This document shows positions 55,712-64,000 of a stretch of 64,000 nt of DNA, in pieces. Source of the DNA: Lineus longissimus (taxonomy: Eukaryota; Nemertea; Pilidiophora; Heteronemertea; Lineidae); NCBI RefSeq assembly GCF_910592395.1, contig NC_088314.1, forward strand, positions 10,480,001 to 10,544,000, in the 5' to 3' direction. Every line of letters begins with the position of its first letter. Positions within the stretch are counted from its first letter, which is position 1. The notes beneath the pieces were generated by a model. The model did not search any database and had not been told where the DNA came from. It worked only from the letters and a program-made list of their open reading frames with translations. A program made the position numbers and the translations under genes.

Positions 55712-56454
55712 TTAATAGTGTCCTGTATGAAATCTAGCAGCTCTCTCGGACTTGCCTTGGCACTCTCCTTTAGGGCAATGTTGCACTCGCCCCATGCTCC
55801 TGTGCAAATTTCGTGGTTTTTCAATTTTTGCCAGGTGCCTTTGGTAAGCGGCTTTCAGGGCTTCTTGATACGAATACGTTACCGGATTTGGTCCGCTGCA
55901 CTCAAAATCTCGACCACGTCTTGCAGGACGTGTCATACAGATGTCTGTTGGCGTGTTCACCAAGTAGATACCGTGCATCTGAAGTGCTAGCATTTGCATT
56001 GTCTTCTCCACCTCTGTCATTGCAAAATCGATGAGGAAATCTCTTGAGAAACAGCTTATTCTCCCAAGCTCGAATAAGGTTTCGACGAAGGGGAGGGGCG
56101 AAAAAGGCTTCGATCCATGACGATTATTGTAGTGTTATTTTCCCTCTTCTCCATCGCTAACTTGTTCAAAAGCTGAGAAACTGTCTCTCGGACGACTCTG
56201 TTGAGCGACTGGACAAAATGGATGTGGGCTAGGGAAGCCTCCATTAAGGGATTCTCGTAACACATTTTGAGCGGTTTGTGTCCCTGAAACAAGGTGAACT
56301 CGTCCAGGCATTCCCTTATGCTAACACTATTGAAGGGTAGATCGTCGCCGTGGAAGGTAGCCATTTCTTGTATTTGATCTATGATGGTTGTTTTGCCGGC
56401 TGCGATTATACCCTCGACCGTGAACATAAAGACATTTTCGGCAGGACGACTCAT
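55712..56454 (-). pseudogene. dNK: Deoxynucleoside kinase (viral dNK), frameshifted
   Basis: Starts at ATG 56454. The P-loop is FTVEGIIAAGKTT, close to the EGNIGAGKST of the dCK/dGK/TK2 family. It is followed by LAHIHFVQSLNRVVRETVSQ and the catalytic-loop motif VMDRSLF (usually ERS). A frameshift near 56105 moves to a frame whose ATG-initiated part (56020) gives HGIYLVNTPTDICMTRPARR, the LID region with YL-T-P and RRGRD, then YSYQEALKAAYQRHL. The visible length (about 247 codons) fits the family. The enzyme would phosphorylate deoxynucleosides for DNA synthesis. I know of no dNK in the standard Polinton gene set. Confidence 0.85.
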
Positions 56455-56460
56455 CCTTAT

Positions 56461-56794
56461 ATGAATAATATACTTAATATATGGTGCTATGAACTATATG
56501 TTACAATGCGTGTGCTGGACTATAGAGACAGTCTTTGCTGTACATGTAAAGTTTTTTTTAGTAAATTCTCTTGTCACATGCTACTTATCACAATCTTCAA
56601 TAGGCTCACAAGGGGATGGTGTAGCTTCAAACTCCTTTACAAAATCCTGTGGCTCCGTAGTTGCACTGTCTTCCCCGTCGAAAAAGTCTTGCTCGTGTTT
56701 TCTTTCCACATTAACTCAACAAATAAGAGTGCAGTGAACGTCTTCCATGTCACTTTTCACCGACGGGCTGATCGTTTGCGTTGTGTCGCGCCGA
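56461..56794. other. Spacer between kinase and PC4-like gene
   Basis: A minus-strand frame (56751 downwards) with one TGA encodes an acidic stretch (KHEQDFFDGEDSATTEPQDF) and ends before 56570. It may be the displaced tail of the next gene. Confidence 0.3.
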
Positions 56795-57260
56795 CTAGTA
56801 CCAACTCGAAACGAGAGTCCCCTCGCTATGGGGAGATTCCTGCTCTTCGCTCTGTTCGCTTTCACTGCTTTCCTCGTATTTTCTTTTTCTTCCTCTCGTT
56901 TGGGGAGCTGTTTTAGCATCGCCGGCCTGAAAAAACTCATCCTCCACATTTTGTTCTTCGTTTTGTCTACTACGAAGCTCTGCTTTCTGCTGTTGCCCCT
57001 TTCCTCTTCTATCGCCTTCTCCGTTTTGCTGTTCTGCTTTGAAAACCTTGTAACTGGCCTTCTTCAATTTCTCCACGTTCATCAAAAAAATCTGCGATGT
57101 CTTCCCCAAGTAAACTGATGCACTTTTGACGATTATTCTTCAAATAGAGGTGAAACCAGGTGTCACCTTTAAATCTCGTCACATCAACGTTGCACCGTTT
57201 GCCGACTGCTATGGTGCAGCGTGTGTTTTTTGTACTTCTAGTATTCTTTGTCGAACTCAT
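56795..57260 (-). pseudogene. Possible PC4-like ssDNA-binding protein, frameshifted
   Basis: From ATG 57260: basic N-terminus, then VDVTRFKGDTWFHLYLKNNR and KCISL, which resembles the beta-sheet core of PC4-type domains (FKG-x-x-x-x-x-I-x-x-Y ... G-x-x-L). A frameshift near 57110 leads into IFLMNVEKLKKASYKVFKAE, matching the expected C-terminal helix, followed by a Gln/Lys-rich and acidic Ser-rich tail (EESSESEQSEEQESPHSEG). PC4-like proteins have been reported from DNA viruses of this kind, but the match is by eye and weak. Confidence 0.35.
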
Positions 57261-57305
57261 GTTGCGGCGAGATGTGTCTAATACACTTATGGATATTTGG
57301 CCTTG

Positions 57306-60300
57306 TCACAATGTGATTCCCTGACTTCTTTGCTCGTTTTTGATGCGGTAGTGTTCAAAGACGAATGTGTGAATGTTATCTTCGCACAGCCAACGTTTCG
57401 TGTCCAATGGTGACAAAGCTTTTTTCTCTTGCGTTCATGTATAAAGTTTTAGTTTTTCGACCTAATCGATTTAAAATTACACGTACTGGGTGCCGCTTGT
57501 GAAGATGTGTTCATGTATAGCGCATCTTCGTACTGCTCAAAGCCAATGCCTTGCATAACGCATCTGGGCAAACCCTTTGCCTTGCTGGTGACTGCCTCCG
57601 ACCGATGTCTTGTGCTGTACATTTTGGCACGCAAACCAACAAAGTCCACAATGGGATCGCACGCATCCTCTCGCTTGAAAGTACCTCGAACTTTTTTGTT
57701 CGTTTCGCAGAAGTAGGGCGAGTCTTTCGGATAATTAGACAGATCGAAATAGCGTCGGTTCGCGAAGAAGTCCTCGTCCACGTTCCCCTCATATTCTTCT
57801 AAGAAATACAGCAGGCTATCCGTGTCCGTCATCAACAGGTGGCACCGGTCCCCGTACAATGGCTTAATGAAATCATAGTGCATTTTGTACAATTTCATTT
57901 TGCTTGTTTCGAGACAGACCATTCCCGCTGTGATTGGACGATCCAGAAGTATGCTACGGGGTTTCATTTGTATGCCTACCAGTTTCTTATTGTAAATGGT
58001 TATTGACTTGAAATTGGGTTTGCTCGTTTTTGTTAGGAATTTTCTTTTGTCCGACACTAGACTCATATTGATGTGCTTTGTTTTGTCTTGGAGGAATTTC
58101 CCGTAGCAAGAATTAATTGCTTTTTTCCAAAAGTCAGATTCGAAGGGATTGTTCGCCGCGGCCTTCCTCTGCTCCGTGCAGAAGCTGACGAAATCTTTCA
58201 TCCAAGGCGACTGATCGAAAGCCAGAATCCTATGCACTTTGCTCAGCGTCATGCCCAGCTGAAGATAATATAGCAGGTTTTTCAGATAGGCAATGTAATT
58301 TGTTCTCGGCCCAAGATGAGGAATCGGTTTTTCTCCGGTGGCGGCACTTCGTATTTGTGAGGGATCCATTAGTTTTCCCGCCAAAACATGCATTAGCGGA
58401 CTCCACTGCGAAGGGCATATGCACAGTTCTCTGCCGCTAAAGGAAAGTCATTGTGCGAATCGTGTAGACAAGTAGGATATTCGAGGTCCACCTCCAGTAT
58501 GTATCCTGTAGTGCTATCGTCTGACAAAGACAAAACATCAAATTCGTTCGGGTCGTCAACCTCGATCCAGCGATAGTTTCCGTGCGGTAAATCTTGACTG
58601 AGGGAGTAGCCGTAGAGATTCGTCGCGTCGAGGGCAAATATCTGCGCGCCACTCTTCTTGTCTGCCTCTCCTGAAAATACCCCCTTCTCTTCAACATGAT
58701 CATCATCGTCAACAGATATGTGGGCCCGTCGTTGGAAAATGGAAGCGACACCTCCACGAATGCCTTTTTTGACAAACGGATATTGCTCCAGGTCTTCTAT
58801 CAAGTCTATATGAAGTCTTGTCATTTTGAGCATGGCATCGAATGTCATATGAGGGGCCGATATATATTTTACTGGACCTAATTGAAAATGTTTCATGGAC
58901 ATGGCACGAAATTTCTCAAAACAATCGGCTAGTAGTAGTAAAACGTCTGTTTGGAGATAGACTACAAGATAATCACCAAGGGTCTTGCAGTTCATTGTTC
59001 GCCATACCTTTGTTGCATGCTCGTAATCCTCCGATGAAATTGGTTGTTTTTTTAGCGAATCGAAAAATGCCTCGACCGGCGGAAGCTGCCTCTCTTGAAG
59101 TTTTGATGGCTTGTCCAGATATTCGTAGCAAAAGACACCCTTGCGCAACAAAAGATCGTACATTTCACTCGATCCTTTCACGTATTCGGAGAGGAGAGGA
59201 AATGCGCTCTGGCTCTGCTTCATCCCACTTTCCGGGTCTACAATAGTGCTAGTCTTATTTTTCATCAATTCCACTAGATTTGCTAAAGACGAGGGGAAGA
59301 ATTGAAAACTATCCAGGAAGACTAACGTTTGACAATATATGGCCAAGTAGTGCTCTGTGTTTTTAGGCAATATTCGAAACTTTTTCGATTCTCCATCTTG
59401 TTTTGCCAATTCCTCTACAAAAAGGTGATTGTCATATCTTGTGGCATTATGCCCCAAGCAACTGATTTGTAATTCTCTTTCCGAAGCATAAGTCAAGTTG
59501 CAACGATTACAGAGCACGTATCGCATCCGATCCGCTTGCAAGTGACAATGGTCGATGCACTTTTTCACGCCTATAGTGAATTCAATGCCACACATCTCGC
59601 AATGCTGCCGCGAGACAAATTTCTTCCAATCACGCGAAGACATATGTTCAAGACTGTCTTTTGAACAATGCAAATCGATAATGTGCGCTTCCTCGATCTG
59701 TTCATTGAGCCATTCGAGAAATTTCTATACACAATCGGAGCCCACGTAGGTGAAGAGGGAAGAATTGTAATCGGGATTGACGCAGAGACGTTTTCCTGCT
59801 ACCGCGATGGGCATATGGCGGCTTGAACCATCACTCAGAGTTGATTCGCATGGCGTAAGACAAGTTTCAAAATCATATATTATCAGATGCCGTCTCGCGC
59901 ACATGGCTTTGAAATTGTCGAATTTCATTTGGCCATTCCTCGGAAAGGTGTACACTTGGCCCGTATCTGGACAACATCTTTCATGAGCACGTTATTTACT
60001 CTTTGAGGAATAGCAGGTCAAACACGATCTGCAAACGAATTTTTTCCCGTGGCGACCACTAGCTCCGTTGACGATTAACCTACTCAGATTTGTGATCAGA
60101 AAAAAAATCGAGCTTCGTACGTCTTTCCCATGAATTCATGTCAAACTGCCTGTCCGATCTGATGCGACCTCCTGCCAGGCGTTCTGAGTGGGCCGCGATA
60201 CAGGACAAAAAACATTTATCGTCATTTCCGTAATCAATGTTCGTCTGAATACAAGCGCGTTTATTTCTCACCGCCGAGGGTAAGACAGGGTGTGGATACG

Positions 60301-60582
60301 AAGTGCCACCCCTCAGGGGCTCAAACTGTGCCACCGTTAATCTCAACGCGTTCACATGTTCAAAAACCCATCCCGAACCTTCGTGTAGATAGGACTCGCA
60401 TTTCGAGATGATTTCTTGAAAATCTGTCTGTAACAAGTCTTTTGATTGGCTCTTATAGAAAACTTGTTTTGTGTTGGTGCAAAACCAGGGTTCCGATGTG
60501 CGTTTCTCATATTGTCCCTCGATAATGGATCCATCATCTGCCACGACATCGACTTCTTTGCTGAATAGAACTTGAACTTCAA
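57306..60582 (-). pseudogene. PolB: Polinton DNA polymerase B (protein-primed type)
   Basis: N-terminal region: GWVFEHVNALRLTVAQFEPL and DDKCFLSCIAAH (60544-60080), then zinc motif FVCRSCLTCYSS. Exonuclease motifs: LIIYDFETCL (Exo I), NATRYDNHLFVEEL (Exo II) and YLQTDVLLLLADCF (Exo III). A CEMCGIEF / CIDHCHL / VLCNRCNLTY cluster resembles endonuclease VII-type zinc sites. Polymerase motifs: FALDATNLYGYSLSQ (A), KKAINSCYGKF (B), MTDTDSL (C) and LRAKMYS. The C-terminus continues in other frames (KALSPLDTKRWL) to TGA at 57306. Breaks: frameshift near 60100, in-frame TAG at 59727-59725, and frameshifts near 58393 and 57449. All catalytic motifs remain readable. Confidence 0.95.
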
Positions 60583-60599
60583 AGTGATACTTAAGAGCG

Positions 60600-60990
60600 T
60601 TCTTCGCGTCAGTTTAATTCCTTTTTGTGTTTGCAGATGGCCTGGTGATCACTTCGGGCAACTATTTCTGACTTTGCATGCAACAGACCTGCAAATAGGG
60701 CATTCGTTTTCGTGCAATGCTTTCAATAGATCACCGTGGCAGCGCTCGGTTTGCACCAACAGCCCCGAACTGCATGCGACAATTTGTGAATGTAACGGAG
60801 AAGATTTCTCCGCCGTATGTACTCGTTATAAAACGTCAAAGAGCTTTCTCGGCTGGTATTTTCGTCAATTATGTACGGATTCTGCCAGCGAATAGAATCC
60901 CTGATGGCTTGAAGTAAGCGTTTCTGACGTTTGCGTTGTTGTCTGTCATATTCGTATTATTCGTGCCGCAGCGCAATATCTCCGAATCTC
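60600..60990 (-). other. Decayed coding sequence upstream of PolB with zinc motif
   Basis: Several short minus-strand frames. One gives HENECPICRSVACKVRNSCP (about 60720-60655), another YIRRRNLLRYIHKLSHAV, then KYHFEVQVLFSKEVD running into PolB. Polinton polymerases often begin with zinc-finger sequence, so this is probably the broken PolB N-terminus. Confidence 0.45.
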
Positions 60991-60999
60991 TCAGATAAT

Positions 61000-61616
61000 G
61001 CGCCAGTTTCGTCCGATGTACACGTGCCGACGAGGTGGTAACAGCCACTCATCGAGATTTCGAAAGCCCATATTACTTAAATTGAGCGAAGAGATATTAA
61101 TAACACGCCGCATGATGTTTGAATATAAAGCTTTGATGAAATCCGACGGATTTAGGCGTCTGGTGTGCAAAAAGGACATTCGATTGCTTCTTGTTGGTTC
61201 AAATGATCACCTACGAAATACAATTTTCTCTGAACTTCACCGTAGGCTCTTAAAAAGTTTCGAAATTCATGCAATTTGAGTGAAATTCGGCGGCACTTGT
61301 CCAAGCTTTGTATTTCTAGCCTATTTCTTCTGGTGAAATTAACAAGCAGTCCTACTGCACCGAGCGAATAGTAATATTCTTCGTCTGAATGGTGTTGGCG
61401 CGAAAAAGCATCTGTTAACTCTTCACTCATGCACAGCAACACTTGGGCTTGTTCTGAAGTCAGATCGATGCGGTTTTCCGCGTCGAAGTTAATTAGCGAT
61501 GTTTTTTGCAACCGCGCGTTGATGGGTGCTGATATGCGGAGGGTGACACGAACACTCAACCGATACGTGTAAACGTTAATTTCCTCTCCCTCTGTGATAG
61601 AGCCCTCACGTTCCAT
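61000..61616 (-). pseudogene. Polinton ORF of unknown function, Cys-containing, frameshifted
   Basis: From ATG 61616: VYTYRLSVRVTLRISAPINA, LTSEQAQVLLCMSEELTDAF and a basic helix region to ECPFCTPDA (61152). An overlapping frame starting CPFC-adjacent (SFLHTRRLNPSDFIKALYSN) continues to about 60991 with EWLLPPRRHVYIGRNW. I read this as one ~200-codon gene with a frameshift near 61165. Not recognised. It lies between the virion-protein and PolB genes. Confidence 0.45.
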
Positions 61617-61707
61617 CTGTCGCTTAAAAATGATTCTGTCCTGTTTTTTTTATGATTTGTGCTATTTACAAGGCCAACGGGTAATCTAGCTCTCGTCTGC
61701 CTTTCAT

Positions 61708-62091
61708 CTAGTGGCGCCACTGGCGTCGAATGTGTAATGTCACAATGACTTTACCGAATTTAAAATCGATTAGATTTCCCATATCGTCGCAAATGTTAAT
61801 TTCTATGAATTGAAAAAACTTTGCACTCAGGGGTCTGTAGCGTATTCTTTCAAACGATTTGGAGATATATTTGCCGTGTTCGTCCGGGCGTGTGGGTATC
61901 GTTCGTAGCAAGGAGACAAAAACGTTTCCGACTTGTGTTGGCTTTACTAAATTCGAGTAAAAGAATAGTGCATACTTCGAGGACATCAAATCACATTTTC
62001 GTACCGCTACAATGCGATAAAAACGCCTCGACAGAGGGGGTAAATTCACGGCCGCCTGATCTCCTTGTAAACTAGACGTATCATCATCATT

Positions 62092-62153
<62 letters not shown>

Positions 62154-62831
62154 TACTTTCGTCTGACCTGCCAAATTCATCGCTTGTAAAAGTGCGATCG
62201 GTGTCCTCCCCTTCGGAACTTTTTTTGCCCACAAGAGGGCCTGCCGTCACTGGGTTTCCTTGGCCGAATGTTCCCCCAATACTGTCTTTGCCAACAGTGT
62301 GTACTGGTGTCGTTTTCTTAGCCTCAGAATTACTCTTGGGTATAATAATTTTTCCATCGACGTGAAAATATTTCGCCTTCGCAAAACCGAGCACTTCTGC
62401 TAAGTAAGTGTCCATCAAAATGGCTTCACCGTGTCTCAGTTTTATGGCTACGTGTTGGCCCCGCGTGAGAAGAAAATCACCGCTCCACTGAACTGGTTTC
62501 TGTCTATTTAGCGCCGATATCAAATCTTCAATTGACAAGACCCATTTTTCGCTCTGCGCGCAGGCATCAAGCAATACGGGCGCTTTGTCGGGTTTGTTTA
62601 AATCTGCCAGCGCTATCTGGTAAGTACACCTCTTAATGTTGATCTCGCTCGACCAAGAATGTGCGTAGTAGACCTCCGCGATGCCACATTCGTATGCAAA
62701 AGGCGACATCGTGAAATCGAGCGGCTTCGCCAAAGGAATCCTAAAATTCGAACTAGTGTTGGGCCGACTTCCCTTTGTACGGGCGTATTTAAGGGGCACA
62801 CGATATACGTATCTTGTTTCTGCTCCTCCAT
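61708..62831 (-). pseudogene. Polinton virion protein, F54H12.2-like (penton/minor capsid candidate)
   Basis: An ATG at 62831 (MEEQKQDTYIVCPLN) is out of frame with the main 363-codon frame, which opens at 62799 without ATG; a frameshift near 62790 is likely. The main frame has IPLAKPLDFT, CGIAEVYYAHSWSSEINIKR, WSGDFLLTRGQHVAIKLRHG, QVGNVFVSLLRTIP, ISKSFERIRYRPLSAKFFQF and IDFKFGKVIVTLHIRR. This beginning and end are typical of the F54H12.2-like proteins found in many animal Polintons, thought to be a minor virion component. A run of about 20 Asp (62086-62150, ATC/GAT repeat) sits in a linker. Confidence 0.7.
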
Positions 62832-62902
62832 TTGGTCATGATTAAAGTAAACTATCCTTGAAATATTCTTAGTAAATGGTAGGCGCCTAGCTATTGTCTC
62901 AG

Positions 62903-63334
62903 TTAGATTTTGACGTGGTTAGACCCTTCCTCTGGCACAAAACAGAATATATCTTGCATGGCGCGATAGGCGACAGGATCTATTTGTAAACCCGAACGAA
63001 GGATAGAGTAACTCGTCTCTTGTGTTTTCTTTCTTTCATCAAATGATGCGTTCTTTCTTATCAATTGTTCGCTTACTAATGATTGCAACGAAAATAATAA
63101 AAGATCAGGTGGTGCAAAAGCTCTTTGCATTGTCTTCCAACAGGGACAGTCGACTCTACATAGGGGGCAGAGATTCCCAAAATGACAGACACGTTCTAAT
63201 ACATCTTCGATCGATGTCAAGGCAAAATCTGGACATCGGCAACTCTTATTTCGCCTACTAATATAATGCATGTCTGATGCCGCAGTAGACTTTAGTGAAC
63301 GGCTCCACCCCAAATCATGGGGCTTCTTTTTCAA
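62903..63334 (-). CDS. Cys-rich Polinton ORF of unknown function
   Basis: The open frame of up to 143 codons starts without ATG; the Met of MHYISRRNKSCRCPDF (about 63270) is a possible start. Cysteines cluster in CRCPDF, RVCHFGNLCPLCRVDCPCW, suggesting zinc binding. The C-terminal half is charged and ends FVPEEGSNHVKI. Not recognised. Confidence 0.4.
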   Translation of the reverse strand: MKKKPHDLGWSRSLKSTAASDMHYISRRNKSCRCPDFALTSIEDVLERVCHFGNLCPLCRVDCPCWKTMQRAFAPPDLLLFSLQSLVSEQLIRKNASFDERKKTQETSYSILRSGLQIDPVAYRAMQDIFCFVPEEGSNHVKI

Positions 63335-63415
63335 AACATCAAAAGAGAATTGTGCTCACATAGTGACAACAACACAACTGTACTTTGAGCGTAACATTTG
63401 GATGGCCCGTTTTCA

Positions 63416-63978
63416 TCACAAGCTCATTTCACGGCTTCTTAATTTCTCGTAGAATAAGCCGCCAGTTGATCCAAAACCGCCTTGGCCGCGCGGGGTTGAG
63501 GGCAATTCATCTTTGGATTCTCGAATACGTGGCATAAGAGCTCTTTCGCAAATAAGTTGGGCCACACGATCGCCGCGTCGAATACGAAATTCGTTTTGCG
63601 GATGATGATTGAATAGCAAAATACCCAAATTGCCTCTAAAATCGGAATCGATTACACCTGCGCCTACGGCTATCATATAGTTTAAGGCTAGACCTGAGCG
63701 AAGCGGACCTGAGCGAAGCGCGATTCGACCATAACACGCTCTTGGAAGAACGAGTTGTAAATCTGTGCGGACAAGTTGCGAGCAACCGGCCAAAATTGTA
63801 ATTATATTGTGTAGTCATGGGCGCTAGCCAGGTCAAAACCCACTGAATGTGCCGTCGCCCTTTCCGAGGCAGAAGCTAAGTCACTCAATTTGTGAAAAAT
63901 AAGTGTTTCAGCTTCATCATCATCATTTTTTTCATCCACAATCTTTGGTCTATAGAATAAAAGTTGGTCGTCTGACAT
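63416..63978 (-). pseudogene. dut: dUTPase (trimeric type), frameshifted
   Basis: From ATG 63978: MSDDQLLFYRPKIVDE, then motif 1 as SVGFDLASAHDYTI. A frameshift near 63812 creates a stop; the next frame gives LVRTDLQLVLPRACYGRIAL. Motif 2 (RSG-LAL) is altered by a perfect 15-bp tandem duplication (63691-63705 and 63706-63720). Motif 3 is AVGAGVIDSDFRGNLGILLF, motif 4 RRGDRVAQLICE, and motif 5 RGQGGFGSTG. Length (~187 codons) is normal. The enzyme hydrolyses dUTP to dUMP, keeping uracil out of DNA and feeding dTMP synthesis. It is the last gene visible before the window edge. Confidence 0.95.
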
Positions 63979-64000
63979 GATGACGAAATGCGCACTAACA

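Larger units (their letters stand above)
39384..63978 (-). mobile_element. Polinton/Maverick (adintovirus-like) provirus, degraded
   Basis: One collinear minus-strand gene block encodes PolB, retroviral-type integrase, packaging ATPase, adenain-type protease, double-jelly-roll major capsid protein and an F54H12.2-type virion protein, the diagnostic Polinton set. It also encodes deoxynucleoside kinase and dUTPase. Without the BEL (8.2 kb) and Penelope-like insertions the visible part is about 16 kb, normal for this group. The left end stops at 39384, where block S copy B begins, without a recognisable terminal inverted repeat; the right end lies beyond the window. Almost all genes are frameshifted or stopped, so it cannot move or make particles. 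Confidence 0.93.

Noticed and set aside
62046-62234. Met-rich frame over the ATC repeat
   Set aside because: It is the shifted reading of the GAT microsatellite inside the virion-protein gene.
48271-63978. Fragment of a giant virus because of dNK and dUTPase
   Set aside because: The capsid, protease, ATPase, integrase and protein-primed-type PolB form a Polinton set in one orientation; no other large-virus hallmark genes appear.
1-64000. tRNA and rRNA genes
   Set aside because: No cloverleaf with internal promoter boxes or rRNA-like stretch was recognised by eye; the tRNA-complementary bases at 20858 and 47386-47403 are primer-binding sites.

Overview
This window is repeat-dense, AT-rich animal DNA, most likely from an aquatic invertebrate. 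That reading rests on the mix of elements: BEL/Pao LTR retrotransposons, a coiled-coil-ORF1/APE LINE, mariner and pogo transposons, a Penelope-type fragment with a hammerhead ribozyme, and a Polinton/Maverick. There is no bacterial-style gene organisation and I can assign no intact host gene. The species cannot be named from the sequence.

Layout. 1-15.2 kb: part of a repeated host unit (U1), interrupted by a ~5-kb block S (copy A, 986-10093) that carries a broken pogo-like transposase. Three elements are nested in copy A: a mariner (2075-4353) and two foldback elements (6350-8238 and 8367-9319). A 5'-truncated BEL/Pao pol follows (10.1-14.0 kb), then the tail of U1. 15.6-20.3 kb: a nearly complete LINE on the minus strand. 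20.6-23.2 kb: a young gag-only BEL element with 273-bp LTRs and a 5-bp target duplication. 24.6-34.3 kb: further units U2, U3 and U4. 34.3-39.4 kb: copy B of block S.

39.4-64.0 kb: the most interesting part, a degraded Polinton (adintovirus-like) provirus with all genes on the minus strand. From its right-hand side it encodes dUTPase, a Cys-rich ORF, an F54H12.2-type virion protein (penton/minor capsid candidate), an unknown ORF, protein-primed-type DNA polymerase B, a possible PC4-like protein, a deoxynucleoside kinase, several small ORFs, a retroviral-type integrase with a chromodomain-like tail, a packaging ATPase, small virion-like ORFs, the double-jelly-roll major capsid protein and an adenain-type protease. 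dUTPase and deoxynucleoside kinase are not part of the canonical Polinton set as I know it. They suggest a lineage that modified the nucleotide pool for its own replication. Nearly every gene carries a frameshift or stop, so this copy is a fossil.

Two later insertions break the Polinton. An 8.2-kb BEL/Pao retrotransposon (40057-48270) with an intact 1809-residue gag-pol and nearly identical LTRs splits the protease gene and left an ATCGT target duplication. A 265-bp Penelope-like fragment with a hammerhead-ribozyme motif sits inside the ATPase gene with an 8-bp target duplication. Because block S and the host unit occur more than once, several insertions can be checked against an empty site in the same window, which gives a relative order of events.
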